A DNA stretch of 64,000 bases from Campylorhamphus procurvoides. Lineage: Eukaryota; Chordata; Aves; Passeriformes; Dendrocolaptidae. The stretch is taken from assembly GCA_013396655.1 (NCBI GenBank), contig WBMV01006429.1, positions 1,584,492 to 1,648,491 on the forward strand, given 5' to 3'. The notes below the pieces were generated by a model. The model saw only the letters and a list, made by a program, of their open reading frames with translations, was not told the DNA's origin and made no database searches. Made by a program: the position numbers and the translations under genes. Every line of letters begins with the position of its first letter. Positions within the stretch are counted from its first letter, which is position 1. Shown piece by piece: positions 46,501-57,300 of the stretch.

Positions 46501-49500
46501 CACAAGGGCTCTTCTCGGTGTGAGACAAAGCCAAGTGCCATCCAGCACCAGTGCTGTGCTGGGACAACAAACCTGAGTTTAAAGTACAAGTGTGAAACAA
46601 ATGGCACATTTATTCCAGGTCATTTGTGACAGCCCTGGACTATTGACCTAGACCATTTCAGCTCTAACAACCTACTTGATTCCAAGTTAAATAAGCCTTG
46701 GCTAAATAAGCACTGCTGGACTGTTACCACCCCTGTGTTCTGTTTTTAGCCTATTTTACACTGCAGGTGATCTACGCCCGCCGGAAACACAAGATCTCCC
46801 CTCCTGAAACAAGAGGTCACCCTGAATTTGAGCGGATCTTCAGAGCTCAGTAAGATTCTGGCTTTGTTGAGATGACTTTGTCTAGATATGACTTGAGTCG
46901 CTTGTCACTGTCAGGAGAGACTGGTCACCCTCAAGTCTCCTGTTCACTTATTGCTACCGATATTAGATTTTTATATTTTTTTCAGTGCTTTGAATGAGGA
47001 GGTCTGAGTTTTGATTTGGAGCACTTTGGCTGGGGTGTTTCCGTCCATGATAATCCTCCTTCTGGCATTGTGAGGCAGCCAAATTACAAATTAGTGGCCG
47101 TATGGAAGAGGTGTGGAGCCTTAATGATTAGAAACATTAAATTTAATGCTACCATTGGCTCCAAATGGCGAGAGCAGACGAAGATATATTAATAACCTGA
47201 TATTTGCTTGTAAATTTTTGCTGTTGAATTGCAGCAAAGGGCCTTGCTGGCAGAACCAGCTTGGAGGGTGTTTTAATTCTTTCCCCATTGTACTGTGAGA
47301 GTCAGCCCTGCTGGGCCCATGCTGAGGGCTGTTTCTTTTTGCTCTGTTCCTACGGAGAGAGCGATGCTGGAGCTAAACTGGAAACATTCACAGATCCCCT
47401 CGGCTTCCAGCAAGCACCAGATTCCTCCTTTCATCCCAGTGGTCCTGTTTTGTCTCTGCTGGCTGAAAGGAATTGGCCAGAGCTGGTTTGAAGGGAAGTT
47501 CCAGCCTGGCACTAAAGGCTGAATGAAGCAGGTGCCTTCCCTTGCCAGTGCAGGAGATATTTGTGGAATGGCAAAAACACCCACTTTGGTCCCTCTGTGG
47601 TGCCATGGAAAGCCAGCCTGCAAGGAGGCATCAGCCTCTGCTGGCTGGGGAGATGCTGATGTGGCTTTTAATTAAATGTTTTCCTACTTAATGTGCATTA
47701 ACCAAGTCGTGCCATGGGCTGTGGTGTGCTGGGGAGCCCTCTGCTATAATCTGCAGGGAAGGTGACCTCAGGGAGCTCAGACTTGAGAAAGTATTGCCTC
47801 CTTGTGGGTTTTCTCCCTCTTTTCCTCCTGTGGAAAAGCATAAAAATGGATAATTTGATAGAGATATAAAAAGGAAAAAGGGGGGGAAATGGTATTGATG
47901 TATTACTCACTTGAGGAAACCTGGCAGCCTCCTCTCACTGAGGCTCTAACTCTGCAGCATAAGGTTCTTCAGACTTATTCCAGCTCCCAGTTTGGCTCCA
48001 TTCCCCAAGGGTTGGTAAATTTTTTGGCCAAAATTAAGATTAAATTGCATAGGGAATGGTAAAATGTAGAAGAAACTGAGAAATAAAATCAATGTCTTTA
48101 ATAGCACAGCTCCAACTTTCCCTTCTTGCATAAAATCTCTAATTTTGTGACTAAAAGAAAAAGGAAGAAGAAAACCTGGCTGCAGATCTGATCACCTTCT
48201 ACCGAATTTTATCTGGGAGGAAGCTCTTTCCTGGACTGTGACCTGTGTGACAGCCAGACTTGGGCTGTGCTCACCCAAGGGGAAGAAAAACCTCCTTAAA
48301 TACGGGCAAGGAGCCTCTCCCAGCAGCTGTAGGTGCAGCAGCTCTTGGTGACAGTGCTGTGTGCAGGAACAGGATGGTGGAGCCTGTCAAGGGTCCAGCA
48401 GAGGCAAGATTCCACCTCAGCCATGGCTCATCATTCCAGGGTTTGGTTTGCTCTGATGGGCTCTTCTCCAGCCTCGGCTAACCAGGCTCAGGTATGTGGA
48501 GGTGGTTTTAACTCTCATGTCTCTCATTCTCACCAGGGCAAACTGCTCAGAGTACTTCCCGATCTTCATTTCACTCCTCTGGGTTGCTGGAATCTTCTTC
48601 CATCAAGGTAAGAGGGATGGGGGGGGAACCCCAACCCAAACCATGCGCCCAAATCAAAAAATCCCCCTCCCAGCTTAAATCCCACTATGACTCAGACACT
48701 TTCCCTCTGTGCCTGTGAGGCTCTTATTTGGGGAATACCAAGTCCCTCTTTAGCCAGATGGACCAAGGAGCACCCCAGCTCCAGCATCCATGGAGCTGCT
48801 GGGAGCAGGGTTAGGGCAGCCCTTGCTCCTTTGCTGCAGCCTGGCTGCTCTCTGGGGTGAGGTCAGGCTGTCCTGGGGTGCCAGGGGGGCAGCAATCTGA
48901 GCCAGAGCTGCCCCACGATATCCAGATCACCACATCAACGTGAGAAACCACAACCCAAACAGTTTCTCATCCACTGTCCATCCCCTCCCAAGTGGCTTCA
49001 GGAGTTTGGTTGCAGCCATGGGTAAGTTGAGAGGAAAGACCAAGGAAAGGAGCTTTGCCAACCCAAGGCCTGGCGGGCAGAGAAGTTCATCCTTCATAAA
49101 AAGGGAAGGGAAAAAACCCATTTAAACTCCCCCAGTGGTTTAAAGCTTAGTCCCTCTGCGTTTGGTTACCATCTGCTGGGGGAAGGGGGGCTGTGGGTGA
49201 CTGTGCTGGAATGCAGCCCCAGAGGTGTCCAGGGACCCTGGGCCCCATCAGACCTGCCCTCTGCCCCCCAGGTACGACTGCAGCCTGTGGATTGCTGTAC
49301 CTCTACAGCCGCCTCCGGTACTTCCAGGGATACACCGTGACTGCGCAGGGACGGTGAGTACCTGGCCCAGGGTACCCTGCCCAGGGAGGCTGGGGCAGGA
49401 TGTGGCCCCTGGAAAAGGTTTCCTTACCAGATTTGCATCACCACCTTCTCCTCCCCTCCTGCCCCAGGTGCTCATGGCTGTGTCTCAAAGCAGGGTGGGG

Positions 49501-49724
49501 ACACCAAGCCCTGTCAGCACACCTCGTGTCCTGGTTGGGCTGGCACTGTCTGACCTGGGTGTTTTCTCCTGCCCAGGTTGGGACCACTGTACGCCAGTGC
49601 CTGGATGCTGGGGCTGCTGCTGGGGCTGGCCCTGGCCGGGCTCCTGGCACACTTCCTGCAGCCCCACTCCTCCACAGGGATGGCAGCACTGGCACAGCCC
49701 TTCCAGCAACACGGTGCCCACTGA
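43493..49724 (+). CDS. LTC4S: Leukotriene C4 synthase, 5 exons, complete (152 aa)
   Basis: This MAPEG-family integral membrane enzyme conjugates glutathione to LTA4 to give LTC4 at the nuclear envelope and ER. Exons are 43493-43550 (58 nt), 46750-46849 (100), 48537-48607 (71), 49272-49353 (82) and 49577-49724 (148 with stop), giving 152 aa. The protein aligns with human LTC4S without gaps for the first ~130 residues. All glutathione-site and catalytic residues known from the human structure are at the same positions: Arg30, Arg31, Arg51, Gln53, Asn55, Glu58, Tyr59, Tyr93, Tyr97 and Arg104. Diagnostic segments are [37 protein letters not shown] and SRLRYFQGY. Four hydrophobic helices are visible. 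The C-terminal ~20 residues diverge from human. An acidic residue (Glu18) sits in helix 1 where human has Leu. Confidence 0.97.
46750..46849 (+). CDS. LTC4S: LTC4S exon 2 (aa 20-53), catalytic Arg31
   Basis: The exon encodes [20 protein letters not shown] and the segment through FERIFRAQ. It contains Arg30/Arg31 and Arg51. The donor GCTCA|GTAAGA splits Gln53 in phase 2. Confidence 0.97.
48537..48607 (+). CDS. LTC4S: LTC4S exon 3 (aa 53-77)
   Basis: The exon encodes [20 protein letters not shown] and FHQG. It carries the glutathione-site Asn55, Glu58 and Tyr59 and the second membrane helix. The donor CAAG|GTAAGA is in phase 1. Confidence 0.97.
49272..49353 (+). CDS. LTC4S: LTC4S exon 4 (aa 77-104)
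   Basis: The exon encodes [20 protein letters not shown] followed by TVTAQG. It contains Tyr93 and Tyr97. The donor ACG|GTGAGT falls inside the codon of catalytic Arg104 (phase 2). Confidence 0.97.
49577..49724 (+). CDS. LTC4S: LTC4S exon 5 (aa 104-152) and stop
   Basis: The exon completes Arg104, then encodes [20 protein letters not shown] and GLLAHFL (fourth helix), and a diverged hydrophilic tail ending FQQHGAH. TGA is at 49722-49724. Confidence 0.95.
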
Positions 49725-50048
49725 GAGCGGCCACAGCTCCCCCAAAACCCACGGTCCACCCTCAGCCAGGGGAGCAGACTGAGTACCTCCCTGGCTCTGT
49801 ATTCCCCTCTGCAGGGAGACTGATGCTTGCACTCCTCTGCTCCTCAGAGATGACAGAAAGCCCAGACCCTGTCCCTGCTGAGGGACTTCACTGCTGGGTT
49901 CTGTAGCACTGTCTGCTCTAAAATGCTTTTGGCTCTGCCTCACGGAGTACAGATTGACCTGTCTCTCTTGCTTCAATTCTGTAATGATCTGTGTTGGAAG
50001 GATCACATCATGGATGTACAAAAATAAACTCCTTTTCTCAGTAGAAAT
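49725..50048 (+). other. LTC4S: LTC4S 3' UTR
   Basis: About 320 bases run from the TGA to just past AATAAA at 50023-50028. A short GT-containing element (CCTGTGACTGTC) follows, consistent with cleavage near 50,045. Confidence 0.7.
50023..50028 (+). terminator. LTC4S: LTC4S poly(A) signal AATAAA
   Basis: AATAAA lies in ACAAAAATAAACTCC about 300 bases after the stop. It is the only good + strand signal before the convergent MGAT4B gene. Confidence 0.7.
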
Positions 50049-50222
50049 CACCTGTGACTGTCAAAGATGGTTGAGAACTGGTGATAGAATATCCAAGGGC
50101 TGGGGACTGGGTTTCATAGGAAAAGCTGCTGTGACTGAAACTAACTGGAAAGGATGGGTAAACTTGTCTAAAACTATCCAAATAGTGGGAGAAAAGTCTG
50201 ATTCTAGTCCAGGTTACTCCAG

Positions 50223-50253
50223 GTCAATGCCAAACTCAGTGTTTGGCATTGAC
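50223..50253. repeat. Perfect 13-bp inverted repeat (hairpin, 5-nt loop) between convergent genes
   Basis: GTCAATGCCAAAC (50223-50235), loop TCAGT, then GTTTGGCATTGAC (50241-50253). The arms are exact reverse complements. The hairpin sits between the LTC4S poly(A) signal (50023) and the MGAT4B poly(A) signal (50410-50415, - strand). AGGTCA before the hairpin and TGACCT after it add a second, looser symmetry. Confidence 0.92.
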
Positions 50254-50394
50254 TGAATGACCTTGGCTTGGCCATGGCTTCATTTATTACTCACGCCCAA
50301 GTAGGACTTGGCCCTCTCTGGATTTCACCCTCCACTGTGCACTTGGGGTGCCTAAAGCAGCCCTGCTGCAAGTGACTCTCACTGCTGCACTAAA

Positions 50395-51346
50395 GGTTTA
50401 AATTCAGCTTTTATTACAGTGCACATTATTTTATATATTTATATAGAGAGATGTACTTGAAAAATCAAATGTATCCAATAATAAAAAATACAGCACATTA
50501 AAGTAGTATAATGCATTCCAGTGTATAGCTGAAAGGACATTGGGATTTACACTAATCCCTACTATTTTTGAACTGGGCTACTTCTGCTTCTTTTTTTCCC
50601 CCCAAAAAACCCCTCACATCAACAAATAACTGAAATAGTTATTTAAAAAAGACGGTTTCTGCACTCAATCTCAAGGCATGAAGACACTGGAGACTTCACT
50701 GTGAGTTAAGGGGCTGTGATCAATGCTGGCAGGCACAGTGTGGCGTAGTTTATTTTTTTTGTTTTCCCTGCCATACTCAGAGCTCCAACCCCTTCGGATT
50801 CATTCCTCCTCTGCTGAAGGAGGGTCAGTCTTTGCCCTCACTTAATCCTTAATCAATCCAGGACTGGTGCCTGGGCGAGGGCAAGGCAGATCTCAGTCCC
50901 TGGCTGCCTCCATCCCAGGTCAGCCAGCAGGACTCAACATCACCAGGCCTTGATCTGTCCCCAGACACAGCCAGAGATGGCCCTGCCCTGGGCTGAAGGT
51001 GCTTTTTGTCCCCACGTTCACTAAAGCTCATCCTGGCCCCAAACCATGCCCTGTGTCCCGAGCAGCATCCAGCACCCCGAGGGGCCAGGGGAGCGGAGCA
51101 GAGCCAGCCCTCTGCACGGGGTGTGGGGTTTTGCCCTTTGCTCCTCTTCTGGAGAAGGTGAGGGGCGTCCTGGCCCTGCAGCACCCCTGGGGATGGTGGT
51201 GCCAGCCTGGCAGCAGGTTTGGTGCTGCCTCTGCCAACTGGCCCTGTGCTGTCCTGGTCCGGGCAAGGCGCCGCGGGGAGGAGGGAGCGGGACGAGGGAG
51301 CAGGACCAGGGATCCACGAGTGTGTCCGTTCTGCCTCGTGCCTGTT
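50395..51346 (-). other. MGAT4B: MGAT4B 3' UTR (end approximate)
   Basis: Non-coding sequence runs from the stop (51347-51349) to the AATAAA at 50410-50415. It is AT-rich near the poly(A) site and GC-rich near the stop. Long open frames over 50.85-51.43 kb on both strands are shadows. Confidence 0.6.
50410..50415 (-). terminator. MGAT4B: MGAT4B poly(A) signal AATAAA (- strand)
   Basis: TTTATT on the + strand reads AATAAA on the MGAT4B strand, about 930 bases after the stop codon. Another TTTATT at 50283-50288 could be an alternative, further downstream signal. Confidence 0.55.
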
Positions 51347-51370
51347 TCACTCTGCCTTTTTGATAAAAAT
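51347..51370 (-). CDS. MGAT4B: MGAT4B last coding exon (IFIKKAE and stop)
   Basis: Seven codons plus TGA follow the acceptor TCTTCTTTCAG. Human ends IFLKKAD, so the short tail and its reading frame are well supported. Without splicing, the open frame would run through the intron with 20-odd unrelated residues. Confidence 0.93.
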   Translation of the reverse strand: MFIKKAE

Positions 51371-54300
51371 CTGAAAGAAGAGAGGGATGGGATCAGAGCC
51401 ATGTGCAGGGCAGCAGTGGGGACTTGGTGAGGGAGCCCAGCTTACCTCGCTCAGGATGATCCACACCGGGGAGTCGGTCTGGATGGACAGCCTGATGGCC
51501 TCCAGTGGCCCGAAGGATGGGTCCACCTCACCCTCTGCAACGCCTTTGGAGAACGAGCCTGGTGGGGAGAGCACTGGGGTGACACAGGGACAGTCCCCTG
51601 GCATTGTCCCCCCACCTTCCCCCATCCCTGGGGGCACCACGAGCAGCCACAGCAGCCCCTTCCCCGTGGCTCCCCAGCATGGGATGGGCTGAAAACCAGC
51701 AGCGTGGGTGGCCAGACAGTACAAAATGCCACACTTTGGGGAGCAAAAATCAGGCAAAAAACCAAAATGGGGAGTATCTGGCTACCTACAGCTGCTGTGG
51801 GAAAAGGGACAGAGTAGCATGACACCCTTTCACCCTTTTTGGCTGTGATTTGTTTTTTTTTTTTTTGAACATGCAACTGGGATAAACCAGCCAGCATGCA
51901 GAGGAATGCTAAAATGGCAAAGTGCCAAGTGTGCCAGGGAATTTTTCTTTTATATATCTGTTTTAAAAGGAAAAGACACCTTAGCAGGGACACCCAAGGC
52001 TGTACCACACACCAGCAGGTCCCTGGGGCTGCAATCACTTGTCCAAGGGCAGGACAGGCACTAAAACAAGATTAGATGTCAAAAGACAAAGTCCAAGCTG
52101 CAAATGGTGTGAGCACTGAGACTGCAAAATTGCCTGTGGAGGAGGATTTTAGCCCCAGGTTAAGCAGCTGGATAGTCTGCACAACTTGGTCCCAGCTCTG
52201 AGCAGAGACAGGCAGAACACAGGACTGAAAACTGAAGTGGACAACCTGGTCTAAGAGGGAGGGCAGTGGAGTAGAGGAGACAGTGACAATTAAATCCCAT
52301 TCCAACCTGGCTCCTGGCATCAGAAATGACTCTTTGCCAAGCAGACAGCACTGAGGGTCTTGATTCATGTGCAGGTGAGGACATGCTACCAAACCCAGCA
52401 GGCACTTTGCCACCCCGTGCCCCACAGTACCTATCTGGATGTAGCCATCTGGTGTCCTGTGGTATTTGACCACTGTGCCTCTTCCCTCCTGCAAGGCTTC
52501 CTTATCCGACTGCAGGCTCTGCAGAAGGAGAGGTGTTGTGCAAGGCCAGTGGCAAGAGCCACCCAAAAGCCCCAAGGAACAGCAGCAACTCTGGAGCTGC
52601 CCATGCCAGCAGCCCCTGGCACCTCACCCCCTGCCTGGCACCCTGAAAGTCATGCCCCAAAACCAGAGGACATGTGCTGTCCTCAATCTGCTGCTTCCAC
52701 TGCACCCTCCTGGCTCCAAGCCCTCCTCTGCAGCCATCCCACCCATCTGAGCATCCACAGGGACAGATTCCACAGTGATGCTCAGCACAGCACTCCCCTG
52801 CTAAGGTGGCATCACACCAGGTGTGACCCTCTGTCCCCAGCCAGCACCTCTCAGAGGCACTCCAGTCTTGTTAAGACTTTTGTGATGGCTTAAAGTAGTT
52901 CCCTTCCTCAAACCTCTCTTGCTTCTCGCTCCACCCTCACCTCAATTCTCAATAAAACACTTACATCGAACGGCAGAACCTCCACAGTCGTATTGAAGAG
53001 TTTGTCCTCTGGGTGCTCGATGTTCCCGCTGCGGAAGAAGAACCTGTGGAGAGACCAAAGCCAGGGAAACCCACACTGAGCCAGGGGGGACACGAGGGGC
53101 TTTCACCTCAGCTGAATCACCAAACAACTCAGCCTGAGGCAGCTCCCACAGAGCCCATGGCACATGGTTAGGTAGGAGACCTTCTGTGCCAGACTGCCTA
53201 AATCATGGACTGCTCACAAGAGCAGGAAAGCAAAGGGCTCTGGCAAACATGGTCCCACCAAAAAAGGGTCAAATTATCCTCTGCAGGAAAGCAAAGGGCT
53301 CTGGCAAAAACAGCCCCACCGAAAAAGGGTCAAATTATCCTCTGCAGGAAAGCAAAGGGCTCTGGCAAACACGGCCCCACCAAAAAAGGGTCAAATTATC
53401 CTCCCTCTGCAAGAGCACTGCTCCCTCCTCCTGGCCAACCAAGCAGGAGATGAGCAAGAAATTTAATTTAAATTGCCAGAAGAGCAATTAAATTGCCTCT
53501 GCGTGCTCCAGGCTGTCCCCACGCCCCCCTGGTGACCCCACTGGCACTGGCCTTTCGATCCGGAGCGGTTTGAAGAATCGGAATCGGATGAAGTCTCCGG
53601 CAGTGGGAGTGAAGGCCCAGAAGAAGTCCTCCCGCTGGTAAGCCTTCTCCAAGGTGAAGTGCTGGTAGGTTTTCAGGCTGGTGCTCACCTCGGCAGGAGG
53701 GTTGATGTGCTCTTTCCGCAGCGCCTGCTTCCCAAAGTCCTTGTCCTTGGTGGGCACAAAGCAAAAGGGCAGGGAAGGGCCATGAGCTGCTCTTGCCCCG
53801 TGAGGAATGGGGGTCTCAGCAGCCAGGCACCACAAAGGAAAAGCTCTCAGTTTGCACAGCACTGAAGGATGAGGGATGGTAGTGATCTGGGGAAGGCACC
53901 AGGCAGGGAGATGCATGGCTGCATCCCAGGACACAGTTTCAGGAGAGGCAGAACAGAGAAACACTCCTGCTCCACCAAAGAGCCCTTAATTGTCCAAGTG
54001 TCCCAGAAAGCGTGTCCCGCCCCACGGCTCTGGAAACAGCCCTTATACCTGAGGAAAAAGTGGCTGGGAGCATAAAATGACTGGATTACACAGCCTGACG
54101 GGCACTGCACTGTGATAGCAACTGGATTACACCACCCATTTCCCCGGGATCACAGACACGGGATGAGCACAGCCCAGGGATGTGTCTATGAGTCCTGCAC
54201 ACGTAGCTGTGGAAAGCTTGATTTTGTTGATGTTTAAACACACATCATCAATTTAAAGCTCTTACACAACAAGCTCTAGTTCATTTGTCCCCAGATCCCA

Positions 54301-57300
54301 GGAAGATGGAGTGGGGAGGGAAGGAAGTCAGACCAACCCAGGAGTCACCTCTCCAGGGTTTTTCAGTAGATGCTTCTCAGTCACTCACCCAGACATGGTT
54401 TGGCACTCAGGACGGGTGACCAGGACTGGCACCAAGGCTTAAGAACTTGCAGTGACTCTTGGTGCATGTCACTGATGTTCTGAGGAGCAGGGTGGAGAAA
54501 AGCTCACTGTAACTTGGAATAAAACACAATCCCTGCACAGAAATCCAGCTGCCACTGTTCCACCAGCTGCTGTCACTGAAGTCCCCACCCAGGGCAGTCA
54601 GACCCCAGGTGCCCTCAAACCAGACCACCTCTGTGGCTCGGACAGGCACCTGGTACCCACCTTCAGCTTCTGTATCTTGCCAGCCAAGGAGGAGTGGGTT
54701 CCCACATGCTGGAAGAGCGAGGGCTTGAAGCGGATCCTCAGGTTTGCCTTCTGCCTGTCGCAGTGTTTCTGAAAGGACACAACCCCACAGTGCCCCAGGC
54801 TCAAACCTCTGCAGGCAACTGTGCCCCACGAGAGGGATGGACGAGGTACGAGGAGTAAAACACAGCCCTGCCTCTCCACCTCTATGCCCTTCTGCGTTAT
54901 TTAGGCTCTAATTTGGCAAGAGGGCTTTTAATCACATTGTGGAGAAACCAGACTCTTGTCTCTCAGCCACTTGCCAGAGTACCCTGGTCTAAGTGCCAAA
55001 TTTCTCCTTGCCAAGGGGCAATCAGAATGCTGAGCAGAACCCCTCTGTGCTGTCAGCAAGGACAGCCAGAGAATTCAGTTTCTTTTGTCCTTGGCTTATT
55101 GGGAAAGCCTTTTCCCTACAACTCAGAGCTTGGGATCACCAGTGTCTGATGGTACAGTGAGCCCCGGGATGACTCAGAGCCCAGGTGAACTGGTACCAAG
55201 TGTGGGTTCTTTTCGGATGGGCAGTTTCCAGTTTGCTGGCAGGTGCTGTAAGCAGATGTTCAGCACGTGCCATTGTCAAAGCTGTTGGGCTGGTTCACAC
55301 CTATCCACCACAGAAATAAACTTGGAGCTGCAACTTCAATCCAAGCAGTGATTTTTCATGATGTGGAGGGAGAGAGACGATGGAATAAAGGACAAATAGG
55401 AAAAACACTGAGAGCGTGGGGAAGTGAGAACTCACATTTTAAAAATAGTTTGTTTCTCTCAGTTTGGGGGAACAGGACAAAAATACAGGTTAAAAACTAC
55501 AGAGGGTATTTGTTATCCAACTTTTGCTAATTCTGAGAAAAGAAAGGCATGCACACCCCTAACACCATCTGCTCTTGCAGCCTCTCACCCAGGAGAAACC
55601 CTGGCAGAGATCCCACTGTGGGTGCTGTGTCACTGCATGCCTGTCACAGACAGGGCACCAAACCAAGCCCCCACCAAGGGCTGCCTGCACGGGCCACCAA
55701 CACAGTGCAGGCAGCAGGGAAATTCCAGACATGACCCCTGCAAGCTGCAAAGGAGATAATCCCCTAATCCAGCTCACGTTACATTAGAAAATTAAAACTA
55801 GCCATGCTAATGGGACAGACCCTCTGCACTGCCAGCAGCACTGGATGCATCCCCATCAGGTCTGTCTCACTCTGGATAAGGAGAGGAGGAGGAAGGGGAA
55901 TGGAGGGAGCTACGGCATCTCCTGATTTCTCTTTCTCCCCCTTTTGCCTTCTGCTAAAGAAGCATTTGGTGAAAGCAGCCTTGTCTCAGCCAAGCCAGGA
56001 GGGGGAATGGCTCAGTTGGTGGTAAGAAGGTCATCCTTTCACACAGCTCTACCTCAGATATATCTAAAATTAGTTAAAAAAGAAAGAGCAGAATATACCC
56101 AGAGCAGCCAAAGCACTCACCAAAAGCTCAGGTCAAACAAACTTTCAATCAAAAAGACAAATCCTCCCTGCTACCAATTTGATTCTGCACAGTGGGATTT
56201 ACGAGGGAAAGTCATGTTTGAAAGGGAGCAGTGCAGAGTTAATCATGCAAACAGTGGGGGAAAGGAGCCAGAAATCCACATGGAAAGTAGGTTAATTTTT
56301 AAAAAGGCAACACGTTTAAGAGGTTTGCTGTTTCCCCTGGGAAAACCTTGGTTCCACTAGGTAGGAAAAGATGAGCACAGATGAGTGAAGGAGGAGATGA
56401 TCCTGCACAGCAGGATCTGCATTTAATCAGTGCTCAAGCTGAGGATTTTGAAGGCAAGGGCACAGACAGCAGCATCATTCCCAGCTCCATCCCAGCATCC
56501 CACCCACCTGGCTCTGCCCATGGCTGTGTGGACTGTGGGGGCTGTTGGACAGGTTTGGGGATTGCTCTGTCACACCTGAGCACATGGTTTGGACTGCCAG
56601 GAGGATTCAAAGGACATCACCTGAGACTGGTCCTGCTGCACATGAGGGATTGGAGGTGATGTCATGGCCTCTGCCAGGGATCAGGCCAATTTAAACCACA
56701 TTCTTGCCCCAATTCTGCAGGGGATGTCCCATCCCCTCAACACATGGATCCAATATTCATTTTCAGAGTGACCACTCACTCTGACATTTGTCACCACAAG
56801 TTTGACACCACCATGAGGTCTGTCCTAAGTGACTGGCCCTGACCTCTGCACGAGGACTCTGCTGGTGTTCTCCACTGGGGGAGGAGGGCAAACTTGAGTA
56901 AATACAGTATGTTCAGAGGGGAGACAGGACAGTATCTGGTGGTGAGCTCATCTTTCATCTGCTGCCACACACACTCCTCCTCTGCTCTTCCCACTGGCTT
57001 TAACCCCTCAGTGCTGCTGCTGGTGGGAGCTCAGCCACAACCTCTGCAGGGCAGGGGAGCTCATGGCTTTGTGTGCACGTGGCTCTGCAAACGAGATGGC
57101 AGCATGAAAACAGAGCCCATTTCACCTCTCTGCACCCTCCTGGAAACCCTGACAAGAGCTTTGTGTGCTCTGGCTTCACTCTGGCAGGCTGTGCACGGTG
57201 GGCTTGCTCTGGGTCATCTGGGGTGAGCTCCCTGGGCAGCCTCCAGTGTGCTCTGGGTGCGTATGGCACACGGGGCTGGCATCAAAGGGTCATTCTGGGG

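Larger units (their letters stand above)
43551..49576 (+). other. LTC4S: LTC4S introns 1-4 (span also contains exons 2-4)
   Basis: Introns are 43551-46749 (3.2 kb), 46850-48536 (1.7 kb), 48608-49271 (0.66 kb) and 49354-49576 (0.22 kb). I saw no transposon, RNA gene or tandem array. GC content rises steadily toward the 3' end of the gene. The long open frames near 49.2-50.0 kb on both strands are shadows of this GC-rich composition. Confidence 0.6.

Noticed and set aside
49225..50051. Open frames of up to 188 codons on both strands over the 3' part of LTC4S
   Set aside because: They are shadows in GC-rich DNA. The real frame is defined by five LTC4S exons that align with human residue by residue.
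50223..50253. MicroRNA precursor at the LTC4S-MGAT4B hairpin
   Set aside because: The stem is only 13 bp and does not extend beyond one possible G-U pair, far shorter than a pre-miRNA.
50849..51430. Several 100-143-codon open frames on both strands
   Set aside because: GC-rich MGAT4B 3' UTR and last intron. The proteins are Pro/Gly/Arg/Ser-rich without motifs, and only the terminal IFIKKAE belongs to a gene.
51451..52038. 195-codon - strand open frame
   Set aside because: It overlaps the MGAT4B penultimate exon in another frame and runs into intron. No family resemblance.
53222..53404. CRISPR-like array
   Set aside because: The repeats abut without spacers and the locus is a vertebrate nuclear gene; it is a minisatellite.
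53186..53491. Two open frames (101 and 82 codons) with internal protein repeats
   Set aside because: They are produced by the 61-bp minisatellite inside an MGAT4B intron, on the opposite strand, and resemble no family.
53531..53551. GT donor GGG|GTCACC as alternative to the GC donor in MGAT4B
   Set aside because: It keeps frame but is a poor donor and would insert PVPVG into a conserved segment. Kept only as a fallback pending RNA evidence.
56008..56080. tRNA-like A box (TGGCTCAGTTGG)
   Set aside because: No GGTTCGA-type B box at a proper distance and no cloverleaf pairing could be drawn.
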